Assembly: GCF_037414475.1 (NCBI RefSeq)
Contig: NZ_CP147913.1
Coordinates: 6,942,001 to 7,006,000 of the forward strand
Reading direction: 5' to 3'
From: Myxococcus stipitatus
GTDB lineage: Bacteria > Myxococcota > Myxococcia > Myxococcales > Myxococcaceae
Length of the DNA: 64,000 nt
The notes beneath the pieces are model-generated. The model worked only from the letters and a program-made list of their open reading frames with translations. It made no database searches and was not told where the DNA came from. Made by a program: the position numbers and the translations under genes. Below, piece after piece: positions 1 to 10,187 of the stretch (positions are counted from its first letter, which is position 1; each line of letters begins with the position of its first letter).

Positions 1-75
1 TGGAGCCTGTCCGAGCCCGGGGCTCCGCGCAGGGGGCCGACTCCGTTGGGGCGACCCACGGAGGTGCCCGCATGA
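1..75 (+). CDS. C-terminal tail of an upstream gene, possibly the CcoI copper ATPase (partial)
   Basis: Frame 1 is open from the first base to a TGA at 73-75 that overlaps the ATG of ccoS (ATGA), the same coupling seen between later genes of this operon. Only 24 codons are visible, ending in a proline/arginine/glycine-rich tail without a recognisable domain. In cbb3 assembly clusters the gene before ccoS is commonly ccoI, a copper-exporting P-type ATPase, so that identity is an inference from gene order alone. The frame could be open by chance. Confidence 0.4.
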   Translation, partial: WSLSEPGAPRRGPTPLGRPTEVPA

Positions 76-266
76 ACGTGCTCGTGCTCCAGGTCTTCGT
101 GAGCCTGATGCTCGTGGCCAGCTCGGTGTTGCTGTTCGTCTACAGCATGCGGCACCGGGACCATGAGCAAGCAGACCGGCTCTCGCTTATTCCGCTCGAG
201 GACGACAGCGCCAGACCCACGGCGCGGTCCGACGGGCCGTCGTCGCCTTCGGCTTCTCAGGAGTGA
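72..266 (+). CDS. ccoS: CcoS, cbb3-type cytochrome oxidase maturation protein
   Basis: This 64-residue protein has one N-terminal membrane segment (about residues 4-25) and a short cytoplasmic tail. The segment RLSLIPLEDD at about 37-46 matches the conserved end of the CcoS family, which is needed for cofactor insertion (haem and CuB) into cbb3 oxidase. It lies directly before the fused ccoNO gene. Its last codons carry the AGGAG ribosome site (259-263) of the next gene, so the two are probably translated together. The Ser/Pro-rich tail after residue 46 is not conserved in the family. Assignment rests on size, topology, motif and position. Confidence 0.8.
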   Translation: MNVLVLQVFVSLMLVASSVLLFVYSMRHRDHEQADRLSLIPLEDDSARPTARSDGPSSPSASQE

Positions 267-270
267 CTCC

Positions 271-2630
<2,360 letters not shown>

Positions 2631-2631
<1 letters not shown>

Positions 2632-2810
2632 TGTACAAGCAATTCTATCAGGGGATGACGCTGGAGGAGCTGCCGCTCTTCGCGCTGGTCTTGTTCATCG
2701 CCGTCTTCCTGGGCGTCTGCGCCTGGGTGTTCGGAGCGCGCAGGAGCCAGGACTTCGACGGGCTCTCGAGGATGCCGTTGTCGGAGCGCGGGGAGGGTGG
2801 TCATGAGTGA
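2631..2810 (+). CDS. ccoQ: CcoQ-like small subunit of cbb3 oxidase
   Basis: A 59-residue protein with one transmembrane helix (about residues 14-35) and a charged cytoplasmic tail. The ATG at 2631 overlaps the last base of the ccoNO stop (TGATG), so translation is coupled. CcoQ proteins stabilise the cbb3 complex and are poorly conserved in sequence; the call relies on size, topology and position between ccoNO and ccoP. Its 3' end overlaps ccoP by 8 nt and contains the GGGAGGG used by that gene. Confidence 0.75.
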
Positions 2811-3351
2811 CAAGCCGCTGGTGCATCACGTCTATGACGGCATCGAGGAGCACGACAACAACCTGCCCAACTGGTGGTTGTTCATCCTCTGGACGACGCT
2901 CGTCTTCGGCGCGGGCTACTGGTTCTGGTTCCACGTCGCGGAGCTGAGTCCGGGACAGCTGGGCGAATACGCGGCCGAGTCCGCCGAGCACGCCCAGCGC
3001 ATGGCGAGCAACACGCCCGCGTCGGACGAACTCTTGCTGAAGCTGGTGAAGGACCCCACGTCCCTGGAGGGCGGAAAGGCCGTGTTCCAGGCCAACTGCG
3101 CGGCCTGTCACGGGGCCCAGGGACAGGGACTCATCGGCCCCAACCTGACGGACGGCTTCTGGCTGCACGGCGCCGGGCCCATGGCCATCCACAAGGTGGT
3201 GGCGGAGGGCGCGGTGGCCAAGGGCATGCCCGCGTGGGAGCGGACCCTGGGCGCGGAGCGGGTGAAGGCCGTCACCGCGTACGTGCTGACGCTCAAGGGG
3301 ACGAACGCGCCGGGTGGAAAGGCTCCGCAGGGAGAGCCCGAAGAGCCGTAG
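2803..3351 (+). CDS. ccoP: CcoP-type cytochrome c subunit of cbb3 oxidase, single-haem form
   Basis: The 182-residue protein begins with the CcoP signature HxYDGIEEHDNNLPNWW, followed by a membrane helix (about residues 24-43). One periplasmic cytochrome c domain carries C99-A-A-C102-H103, with a later GMPAW methionine as sixth ligand. Classical CcoP has two CxxCH sites and about 300 residues; here only one haem site exists. I use ATG 2803, 6 nt after GGGAGGG (2791-2797), rather than GTG 2797, which lies inside that site. It delivers electrons from soluble cytochromes to CcoO/CcoN and overlaps ccoQ by 8 nt. Confidence 0.9.
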   Translation: MSDKPLVHHVYDGIEEHDNNLPNWWLFILWTTLVFGAGYWFWFHVAELSPGQLGEYAAESAEHAQRMASNTPASDELLLKLVKDPTSLEGGKAVFQANCAACHGAQGQGLIGPNLTDGFWLHGAGPMAIHKVVAEGAVAKGMPAWERTLGAERVKAVTAYVLTLKGTNAPGGKAPQGEPEEP

Positions 3352-3368
3352 GGCTCGAGGACCCACTC

Positions 3369-4793
3369 ATGGCGACAGTTCCCCAGCAAGACGGCCCGCC
3401 GCGCATCGACCAGCTCGGCTCCATCAACGCGGATGGCTCGCGGCGGGCGATGCACCCCTCGGATGTCCGTGGGCGCTTCATCACCTGGAGACGGGTGGCC
3501 TTCGCCGCGCTCATCGGCATCTACGTGGCGCTCCCGCTGGTGAAGGTGGGAGGGCGCCCCGCGATTCACCTGGACGTGGAGGCGCGCCGCTTCTTCCTCT
3601 TCGGCGCCACGTACAACGCGCAGGACTTCTGGCGCGTGCTCTTCCTGCTCACCGCCACGGGGTTCGGCCTGTTGTTCGTCACCGCGTGGCTGGGGCGCGT
3701 GTGGTGTGGCTGGGCCTGTCCCCAGACGGTGTTCCTGGAGGGCGTCTACCGCCCGCTGGAGCGCTTCTTCGACGGGCCTCGGGAGCGGCGGCTCAAGCTG
3801 GAGGGCGCGCCGTGGACGCCGGGCCGGGTGGTGCGCGCCGTGGCGAAGCACGGCGCCTACGCGGGGGTGTCGCTGCTCATCGCCCACGCCGCGCTCAGCC
3901 TCTTCGTGTCCGCGGGAGGGCTCGTGTCCATGGTGGCCGGAGGGCCGAGTGCCTCTCCGGTGGCCTTCACCTGGGCCATGGCCGTCTCGGGCGCGCTGTA
4001 CTTCAACTTCGCGTGGTTCCGGGAGCAGCTCTGCGTGGTGGTGTGTCCGTATGGGCGGCTCCAGTCGGCGATGCAGGATGACCACTCGCTCATCGTCGGC
4101 TACGACGCTCGGCGAGGGGAGCCTCGGGGCCGGTTGATGAAGGTCCTCCCGAAGGAGGGGGCTTCGCGGGGCGACTGCGTGGACTGCCGCAAGTGTGTCA
4201 CCGCGTGCCCCACGGGCATCGACATCCGCAATGGCTTGCAGATGGAGTGTCTGGCGTGCGCGCAATGCATCGACGCGTGCGACGAGGTGATGGACCGGGT
4301 GGGCCGGCCGCGCGGGCTCATCCGCTACGACTCGCTCAACGGGCTTGCGGGCAAGCCGCGCCGCATGTGGCGTCCCCGACTGGCGCTGTATGGCGCGCTG
4401 CTCGTGGTCTCCATCGTGGGGCTGGTGTGGAGCCTGGCGAAGCGGGTGCCCTTCGAGGCGAACCTGCTGCGCTTCCAGGGCATGCCCTACCTCGTGGAGG
4501 AGGGGCGGGTGCGCAACCAGTTCGAGCTGCACCTGGTGAACAAGAACCCCGAGCCATCCACCTTCACCCTCTCCGTGCAGGTGCCCGCCAACGTGCAGGT
4601 GGTCATTCCCCAGGCCGAGGTGCGGCTCGCCTCGCTGGAGAACTTCCGCGTTCCGCTGTTCGTCCTCGCCCAGCAGGGGCAGACCGAGGTGCCCTTCACC
4701 TTCATCGTCGAGGTGACGGACTCCGCGTCCCGAGAGGTGAAGCGGATGGAGGCGCGTTTCCTGGGGCCGCCGACTCCGGGGCCGGGCCGCTGA
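3369..4793 (+). CDS. ccoG: CcoG (FixG/RdxA) cytochrome oxidase accessory protein
   Basis: A 474-residue membrane protein. Helices near the N-terminus carry the family hallmarks WCGWACPQT and CVVVCPYGR. A cytoplasmic 2[4Fe-4S] ferredoxin domain follows (CVDCRKCVTACP and CLACAQCIDACD), then another helix and a C-terminal Ig-like domain of the FixG type. CcoG is thought to act as a cupric reductase supplying Cu(I) for cbb3 assembly. The start at ATG 3369 follows ccoP by 17 nt. The long in-frame extension further upstream overlaps ccoP and looks like noncoding frame. Confidence 0.93.
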   Translation: MATVPQQDGPPRIDQLGSINADGSRRAMHPSDVRGRFITWRRVAFAALIGIYVALPLVKVGGRPAIHLDVEARRFFLFGATYNAQDFWRVLFLLTATGFGLLFVTAWLGRVWCGWACPQTVFLEGVYRPLERFFDGPRERRLKLEGAPWTPGRVVRAVAKHGAYAGVSLLIAHAALSLFVSAGGLVSMVAGGPSASPVAFTWAMAVSGALYFNFAWFREQLCVVVCPYGRLQSAMQDDHSLIVGYDARRGEPRGRLMKVLPKEGASRGDCVDCRKCVTACPTGIDIRNGLQMECLACAQCIDACDEVMDRVGRPRGLIRYDSLNGLAGKPRRMWRPRLALYGALLVVSIVGLVWSLAKRVPFEANLLRFQGMPYLVEEGRVRNQFELHLVNKNPEPSTFTLSVQVPANVQVVIPQAEVRLASLENFRVPLFVLAQQGQTEVPFTFIVEVTDSASREVKRMEARFLGPPTPGPGR

Positions 4794-4802
4794 ACCTCCT
4801 CT

Positions 4803-4838
4803 CGGGAGGGTGGGGCGAAAGCCCTGCGCACCCTCCCG
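4803..4838 (+). terminator. Hairpin after ccoG, probable terminator or processing site
   Basis: A perfect 10-bp stem (CGGGAGGGTG with CACCCTCCCG) encloses a second stem GGGC-GAAA-GCCC. It starts 9 nt after the ccoG stop and is not followed by a T-run. It probably ends or attenuates the cco transcript before hemN. Confidence 0.55.
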
Positions 4839-4919
4839 GGGGCCTCGCAGATTCTGCGGCAGTCATCGTGTCGTCAGGGCGGTGTGCGTGGCACGCGGCT
4901 TGGAACGGATGGGCGCGAC

Positions 4920-6290
4920 ATGGAACTGCTTCCAGGTGTCCCCCGTCCTTCGCCGGAGCTCTTGAGTCGGTATGACGTCTCCGGGCCTCGCTATACGAGC
5001 TACCCCACCGCGCCGGAGTGGCGCCGGGACTTCGGCCCCGAGGCGCTGGACGAGCGGTTGAGGCTCGCTGGAGCGCGCGAGCCCTCGGAGCCTCTCTCGC
5101 TCTATGTCCATCTCCCCTTCTGTCACAGCCTCTGCTGGTACTGCGGCTGCAACGTGGTCATCAGCAAGGACTCGAGCGCGGCGGACCGGTACCTGGACCA
5201 CCTGGTGATGGAGATGGACCTGGTGGCGGAGCGCCTGGGGCCGCGCCGTCAGCTGTCGCAGATTCATTGGGGCGGAGGCACGCCGACGTTCCTCACGGAG
5301 TCGCAGCTCGAGCGGCTCTGGACGGAGCTCACGAAGCGCTTCATGCCCCAGCCGGACGCGGAGGTGGCCATCGAGGTCCACCCCTCCGTGACGACGGAGG
5401 GACAGCTCTCGGTGTTGCGTGAGCTGGGCTTCAATCGCCTGTCGATGGGGTTGCAGGACTTCGACCCGCGCGTGCAGGAGGCGACGAACCGGATTCAGAC
5501 GCCGGAGCGGACGCGGGGCCTGTTGGACCATGCTCGCTCCCTGGGCTTCACGGGCGTGAACTTCGACCTCATCTACGGCCTGCCGTACCAGGAGCCTCGG
5601 AGTTGGGCCCGCACGCTGAAGACGGTGTTGGAGATGCGGCCGGACCGGCTCGCCGTCTACTCCTTCGCGTTCATGCCGGAGGTGCTCAAGCACCAGCGGC
5701 GGATGCCGGCCGAGGCGATTGCTGGGGCCTCCGTGAAGCTGGAGCTGTTCCGCGCGGCGGCCTCCGGCTTCGTGGGCGCGGGCTACCAGCCCATCGGCAT
5801 GGACCACTTCGCGGTGCCGGAGGATGAGCTGGCGCGCGCGTTGGCGCAGCGGCGCCTGGGGCGCAACTTCCAGGGCTACACGGTGAAGGCGGCCTCGGAC
5901 GTGGTGGCGCTGGGCAGCACGGGCATCAGCGACGTGTGCGGGGCCTATGCGCAGAACGTCCGGCCGCTGCCCGCCTACTACGAGCGAATCTCCCAGGGGC
6001 GGCTCGCCACCGAGCGCGGCCTGCTGCTCACGGAGGATGACCGGAAGCGCCGCGCCCTCATCACCCAGCTCATGTGCAATGCCTGGGTGGACCTGGGCGA
6101 GGACGGTGTCCGGGACTTCGCGCCCGAGTTGGAGCGGCTGCGCCGGTTCGAGGAGGACGGGCTGCTCGTCCGCTCGGGGACGCAGCTGGAGTTGACGCCG
6201 ATGGGAAAGCTGTTCGTGCGCAACGTCGCGATGGTGTTCGATGCGCACCTCGCGAAGGCCGAGCGGCCGCGCTTCTCGCGGACCGTGTAG
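4920..6290 (+). CDS. hemN: Oxygen-independent coproporphyrinogen III oxidase (radical SAM)
   Basis: The 456-residue cytoplasmic enzyme would convert coproporphyrinogen III to protoporphyrinogen IX without oxygen. The radical-SAM cluster motif is HLPFCHSLCWYCGC (CxxxCxxC), preceded by the HemN-type GPRYTSYPTAPEW. Downstream GGGTPTFL and the DLIYGLPYQ segment are typical HemN motifs, and the C-terminal HemN domain is present. Length agrees with true HemN (about 450-460) rather than shorter HemW. The start at ATG 4920 gives the canonical N-terminus. Proximity to the cbb3 operon fits a low-oxygen haem supply role. No clear FNR box is seen in the short gap. Confidence 0.92.
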   Translation: MELLPGVPRPSPELLSRYDVSGPRYTSYPTAPEWRRDFGPEALDERLRLAGAREPSEPLSLYVHLPFCHSLCWYCGCNVVISKDSSAADRYLDHLVMEMDLVAERLGPRRQLSQIHWGGGTPTFLTESQLERLWTELTKRFMPQPDAEVAIEVHPSVTTEGQLSVLRELGFNRLSMGLQDFDPRVQEATNRIQTPERTRGLLDHARSLGFTGVNFDLIYGLPYQEPRSWARTLKTVLEMRPDRLAVYSFAFMPEVLKHQRRMPAEAIAGASVKLELFRAAASGFVGAGYQPIGMDHFAVPEDELARALAQRRLGRNFQGYTVKAASDVVALGSTGISDVCGAYAQNVRPLPAYYERISQGRLATERGLLLTEDDRKRRALITQLMCNAWVDLGEDGVRDFAPELERLRRFEEDGLLVRSGTQLELTPMGKLFVRNVAMVFDAHLAKAERPRFSRTV

Positions 6291-6398
6291 CGGCTCGCGG
6301 TACCGGGCAGGCGAGCCTCGCGGGAGGCCGTTGCCCTGGCGCCTCCTCGACAGAGTGTCCACCTCTCCTGGACGGAACACCCAGGAGCGGAGGTGGAC

Positions 6399-6935
6399 AT
6401 GGCGAGGCCACGGACAGCGGTCCAGCGAGCAGCGCGCGCCTGTTGTCTGCTCACGACTCTGTGGGTGTTTACCGTGGCGAGCGCCGCTCCCCGCATCGGT
6501 GAGGTGCTGCCCGCGTTGTCCGCCCAGGACCTGCTGGGAAAGACGCATCACACCCAGGAATGGACGGGGCGGCGCACGTTGCTGGTGGTCCTCACGGACA
6601 AGGACGGCGGCGAAGCGATGCGCCAGTGGTTCGAGGCGGCCGCGACGCGAGTCCCCACCTCCGTGCACCGGGCCTCCCTGATTACGTTGCATCTGCCCTT
6701 CTTCGTGGGCCTGGGCACCGCGCGGGAGCATGCGAAGAAGGACGTCCCCCGGGATGCGTGGGCGGACACCTGGCTCGACAAGAACGGCGCCATGGCGAGG
6801 ACGCTGAAGCTGGCGTCGGACCCGCTGCCCTACGCCTTCGCGCTCGACGAGGACGGGAAGGTGATGGCCGCCGTGCACGGCCGCGTGGACTCCACCGCGG
6901 GGCGTGCCTTGTTGGAGCTGCTCGCGAAGCCTTGA
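6399..6935 (+). CDS. Exported thioredoxin-fold protein of unknown function
   Basis: About 178 residues with a hydrophobic signal segment ending near the VASA-A site at about residue 30. The mature part begins like peroxiredoxin/TlpA-type proteins (PRIGEVLPALSAQDLLGK), has a LLVVLTDKDG strand, and ends with a strand-helix unit (YAFALDEDGKVMAAVHGRVD) typical of thioredoxin folds. The CxxC active site is absent, so a redox function is doubtful. ATG 6399 has GGAGG 5 nt upstream; an in-frame GTG at 6393 is an alternative. It resembles the YtfJ-like group only loosely. Confidence 0.6.
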   Translation: MARPRTAVQRAARACCLLTTLWVFTVASAAPRIGEVLPALSAQDLLGKTHHTQEWTGRRTLLVVLTDKDGGEAMRQWFEAAATRVPTSVHRASLITLHLPFFVGLGTAREHAKKDVPRDAWADTWLDKNGAMARTLKLASDPLPYAFALDEDGKVMAAVHGRVDSTAGRALLELLAKP

Positions 6936-6956
6936 GGCGCGGGCGGTGGAAACACA

Positions 6957-6988
6957 ACGGGCGTCGCGGTGGTGGCCGCGACGCCCGT
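6957..6988. terminator. Bidirectional terminator between convergent genes
   Basis: A perfect 13-bp stem with a 6-nt loop lies between the stop of the thioredoxin-like gene and the stop of the convergent DUF4476 gene. CTTCTT follows on the plus strand and TGTGTTT on the minus strand, so it can serve both genes. Confidence 0.8.
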
Positions 6989-7016
6989 GGGCTTCTTCAA
7001 ATCCAGTCGTCCTGCT

Positions 7017-7796
7017 TCAGCGCTGCGTCAGGATCTCCTGGGCCTTCTTCTTGTCGCTGGAGAACTTGAACGCGTTGATGATGATGAAGTGGTTCTCGGG
7101 GTCGATGATGCGCGGCTTGAGGGCGCGCACCGCGTTCAGCTTGTCCTGGGAGAAGGGGAAGCGCTCCAGCAGCGCGGCGACCTGCGAGCTCAGGAAGTTG
7201 TTGTCGTAGATGCCGGCGTAGAGGACGCGGAGCTTGTCGTCGTTGTAGGCCTCGCGAGCGATGGCCTCGTCGAACTTCCGGAAGGCGTTCTGGGACATCG
7301 GGCGGACCATCGGCTCCGGCGGGGGCGGCGGCGGCTGCGGACGCGGCATCACGGTGGCGAGCAGCGGCGCGTCGGAGACCTGGCGCATCAGGGTGTTCAG
7401 GGTCTCCTGGGCGCGGCGCAGCCGGGTGCGCGTGTTGCGGTCCGCGCGCTCGTCCAGGTACTCCAGCAGCTCCTCCATCCGCTCCAGGCGCTCCGTCAGC
7501 TCCTCGCGGCTGATGACAATCAGCGTGCCGGTGTTGTTGTTCGGCGGATACGGGTAGTTGGGACCCGAGCCCGGGTGGTAGTCCGGGTGGTTCGGCATCG
7601 GCCGGCCCGGCGGCGGGGCGCGGAACTTGGCCGCGTCGCCTTCGGGAGCCGCCTCGGTCTTCTGCGCGGCAGCGGCCTCGGTCGTCGCGGCCTGGCTCGC
7701 GGTAGGGGCGGGCGCCCGGAGCTTGTCCGCGTTGTTGTCCTGCGCGAGGGAGGGAGCGGCTGTCAGCAGAGCGACTGCGAGGGCGAGGGCCTTCAT
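7017..7796 (-). CDS. Exported DUF4476 domain protein
   Basis: A 259-residue protein with signal peptide MKALALAVALLTAAPSLAQ (cleavage after about residue 19). A low-complexity Ala/Pro/Asn-rich linker (to about 110) includes a PNHPDYHPGSGPNYPYPP stretch. A helical segment with LERMEELLEYL follows. The C-terminal DUF4476 domain (about 165-255) contains FDEAIAREAYNDDKLRVLY and the end FSSDKKKAQEIL. DUF4476 proteins are secreted proteins of unknown function, frequent in Myxococcota and Bacteroidota. The start at 7796 is chosen because it begins the signal peptide; codons further upstream would bury it. Confidence 0.8.
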   Translation of the reverse strand: MKALALAVALLTAAPSLAQDNNADKLRAPAPTASQAATTEAAAAQKTEAAPEGDAAKFRAPPPGRPMPNHPDYHPGSGPNYPYPPNNNTGTLIVISREELTERLERMEELLEYLDERADRNTRTRLRRAQETLNTLMRQVSDAPLLATVMPRPQPPPPPPEPMVRPMSQNAFRKFDEAIAREAYNDDKLRVLYAGIYDNNFLSSQVAALLERFPFSQDKLNAVRALKPRIIDPENHFIIINAFKFSSDKKKAQEILTQR

Positions 7797-7902
7797 GGGG
7801 GAGCGTCCTTGGTTTCGTGTACTCGACAAATCAGACGGCGGGTGCCTCATGGCATTCAATCCCGCGCTGAACAAGGGGGCCCCCCTCCCGGTCCTCGCTG
7901 TC

Positions 7903-8511
7903 TCAGGGCGTGAGAGTTTGTTTGGACAGCACGGTTGTATCGGTGGACAGCTCGTAGAGGAGGGGGACCCCGGTGGCCAGTTCCAGCCCCACCACCTGCT
8001 CGCCGGAGAGCTGGTCCAGCTTCATCACCAGGGCCCGGTTCGAGTTCCCATGGGCCACGACGAGGACGTTCTTCCCCAGGCGGATGTCGCCGCAGATGGC
8101 GCGGTCGTAGAAGGGCAGCACGCGCTGGGCGGTCATCTCCAGGGACTCGCCATTCGGAGGGCGGATGTCATAGGAGCGCCGCCACAGCTTCACCTGCTCG
8201 TCGCCGAAGCGCCGGGCGGCGTCCGCCTTGTTGAGACCCTGGAGGTCGCCGTAGCAGCGCTCGTTGAGGGAGGCATCCCGGATGATGGGCGGGTGCTGGC
8301 GCAGGGCGCCCAGGATGATGTCCAGCGTCTCCTGCGCGCGGATGAGCACGGAGGTATAGGCGACGTCGAACGTGAGGCCGTGGAGCGTGCGAGCAGCGAG
8401 CCGGCCTTCCTCGCGGCCTTTCTCGGTGAGGGGCACGTCCACGAAGCCGGTGAAGCGGTTCTCGTGGTTCCACAGCGACTGACCATGACGGACGAGTGCG
8501 AGGAGGGGCAT
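7903..8511 (-). CDS. gpmA: 2,3-bisphosphoglycerate-dependent phosphoglycerate mutase
   Basis: A 202-residue histidine-phosphatase-fold enzyme that interconverts 3- and 2-phosphoglycerate in glycolysis. The phosphohistidine motif LVRHGQSLWN opens the protein. The GpmA-specific NRFTGFVDVPLTEKG, the ERCYGDLQGLNK substrate loop and the second catalytic histidine in VVAHGNSNRALV are all present. It is shorter than enterobacterial GpmA (about 250), lacking part of the C-terminal tail. The gene stands alone between two minus-strand genes. Confidence 0.9.
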   Translation of the reverse strand: MPLLALVRHGQSLWNHENRFTGFVDVPLTEKGREEGRLAARTLHGLTFDVAYTSVLIRAQETLDIILGALRQHPPIIRDASLNERCYGDLQGLNKADAARRFGDEQVKLWRRSYDIRPPNGESLEMTAQRVLPFYDRAICGDIRLGKNVLVVAHGNSNRALVMKLDQLSGEQVVGLELATGVPLLYELSTDTTVLSKQTLTP

Positions 8512-8586
8512 GGACTTGCGTGCTAGCGCAGGCGGGGCGCCGCGTCCAAGGGGACACCGGGCAAGATGCGCTTGGGCGTGGCGTGG

Positions 8587-9297
8587 TCAACCTCGGCGGC
8601 GCCGGGCGCGGTACAGGTCGTCGTAGAGGCCGAGAAAGAGGTGGCCGCCGAGCACGAGCCCCTGCTCGATGTCGCGCGCGGCGGCGGCCGAGCTCTCATG
8701 CGGCGCATCGAGCTGGCGATAGAAGCCGTCCGCGTGTTCTTCGTCGAGCGTCGCGTGGGTTGGGTAGTGCGTCACCTGGTCGGCGGTGAGCCAGCCGCGC
8801 GCGACGATGCCTCGGCCCAGCTCCAGGGAGATGCCGCTGAACAGGTCCTCGATGATTCCGAACACGGCCAGCGCGGTGTGTGTGGACTCGAAGCTGGCGA
8901 TGCCCGTCAACGCGGCGTTGAACTTGCGGACCTCCGGCCAGAAGGTGTCCTCGTGGATTCGCTCCACGCGGGCGCCGAGCCGCTCCAGCAGCACGATGAA
9001 GGTCTGCTCGTGGCCGTGGGCGAGGGTGCCTCGACCGTGCTCGTCGAAGACGTTCTCCACGAGGGGCAGGCGAAGCTCGGCCCGGGGCAGGCGGCTGGCG
9101 AGCAGGGCCATGGGCCGTGAGAAGTGCGCCACGGCGGCGAAGAACTGCCGCTGGGTCTCGATGAAGTCCGCGCGCTCGAACGAGCCGTCACGCAGCGCGC
9201 GCAGGTAGGCGGAGAACTCGGTGGCGTTCCACACGGCCTTTTGCGCGGCGATGTGGCCGCGCAGGTTCAGATTTCGGAGGAGGGAAGGTGCACCCAT
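8587..9297 (-). CDS. Haem-oxygenase-fold iron-containing redox enzyme (TENA/PqqC/CADD-like)
   Basis: The 236-residue all-helical protein carries the spaced acidic and histidine residues of the HO-like di-iron oxidase/oxygenase superfamily: VENVFDEHG, AHGHEQTF about ten residues later, FESTHTA in the middle and TLDEEHADGFYRQL near the end. Members catalyse oxidative cleavage or rearrangement of small molecules. It is the last gene of a tightly packed operon with a GNAT and a DUF3419 protein, overlapping the GNAT gene by 31 nt when begun at ATG 9297. The substrate is unknown, but linkage to an SAM aminocarboxypropyl-transferase-like protein suggests a modification pathway. Confidence 0.72.
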   Translation of the reverse strand: MGAPSLLRNLNLRGHIAAQKAVWNATEFSAYLRALRDGSFERADFIETQRQFFAAVAHFSRPMALLASRLPRAELRLPLVENVFDEHGRGTLAHGHEQTFIVLLERLGARVERIHEDTFWPEVRKFNAALTGIASFESTHTALAVFGIIEDLFSGISLELGRGIVARGWLTADQVTHYPTHATLDEEHADGFYRQLDAPHESSAAAARDIEQGLVLGGHLFLGLYDDLYRARRRRG

Positions 9298-10187
9298 GCG
9301 TGGGGGGCCTTGAGTCGGGTGAGGTCGAGAGAATAGACCGTACACGCCGCGTCCGGAGGGAGGCCCACGTCTTGGAGCCAGGTGACGTGGTCCGACAGCC
9401 GCTCGTCGATGGCGAAGCAGGCGAGGGATTCAGGAAGGTGGGTGGCGAGCTCCTGGCCACAGGTCCGCAGGTAGTGTCCCCAGCCTCGAGTCCATGCGGA
9501 CGGAGGCGCCGCGAGGTGGACCAGGGGCCAGGGCTTTTGCGTGGAGCGCAGCTGGAGGTCCTTGCTGCCCGAGGTGGTGCACCAGCCCGAGCCCTCCAGC
9601 GTGCGGCCAGGTGAAGGGCCGAGGATGAGGCCTTCCCCTTGAATGGGCCCGGGCGCGTGGGTGAGGTCCAGGGTGGCGAGCCGGGAGGGGGGCACGAAGT
9701 AGAGCGCGAGGCGGCTCTGAGGGCGGCCCATGCGCAGGGGATTCCAGCCTCGCGCCGTGCGCATGACGTCGCCGCGTGCGCCGCGCATGGCGGCTCCGTA
9801 GAGGAACCGGGTGCGCCGCAGGGCGGGGATGCGGAACAGGTGGGTGAGTCCTTGGAGGATGAGCCTCCGGGCCAGCCCGCTGCCTCGCGCGTGGGGGGCC
9901 ACCTTGAGGTCGCAGATGTAGAGGGCCTGGGCCGAGGTGCCCCCACGGGAGACCTGACGAGCGACACCCGTCACGGAGCCGAGGAGCTCTTCTCCGCGCA
10001 GGGCGAGGAGGAAGTACGCCTCACCCATGGAGGAGAAGAACGGGTGGTAGTGGGGCCCGTGGTCGATGAAGAAGTGGTCGGCGCCGTCGGCGATGGGGTA
10101 TTCGATTCCGCGCTCGAGCAGGCGCAGCCGCTCGACGTAGGGGCCGAGTGTGTCGGGCCGGAGGACCACATAGCGCACGCGGTTCAT
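9267..10187 (-). CDS. GNAT-family N-acetyltransferase
   Basis: The 306-residue protein has an N-terminal GNAT domain (about residues 1-170). ALYICDLKVAPHARGSGLARRLI contains the acetyl-CoA pyrophosphate loop (RGSGLA form of R/QxxGxG/A). The C-terminal 130 residues are not recognised and may form a second degenerate GNAT lobe. The start is ATG 10187, overlapping the TGA of the upstream DUF3419 gene (ATGA); the longer open frame upstream overlaps that gene extensively. It is the middle gene of a three-gene coupled operon. The acceptor substrate cannot be told from sequence. Confidence 0.75.
   Translation of the reverse strand: MNRVRYVVLRPDTLGPYVERLRLLERGIEYPIADGADHFFIDHGPHYHPFFSSMGEAYFLLALRGEELLGSVTGVARQVSRGGTSAQALYICDLKVAPHARGSGLARRLILQGLTHLFRIPALRRTRFLYGAAMRGARGDVMRTARGWNPLRMGRPQSRLALYFVPPSRLATLDLTHAPGPIQGEGLILGPSPGRTLEGSGWCTTSGSKDLQLRSTQKPWPLVHLAAPPSAWTRGWGHYLRTCGQELATHLPESLACFAIDERLSDHVTWLQDVGLPPDAACTVYSLDLTRLKAPHAWVHLPSSEI

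Noticed and set aside
4794..4919. FNR/CRP-type box between ccoG and hemN
   Set aside because: I looked for TTGAT-N4-ATCAA-like symmetry and found only the strong GC hairpin.
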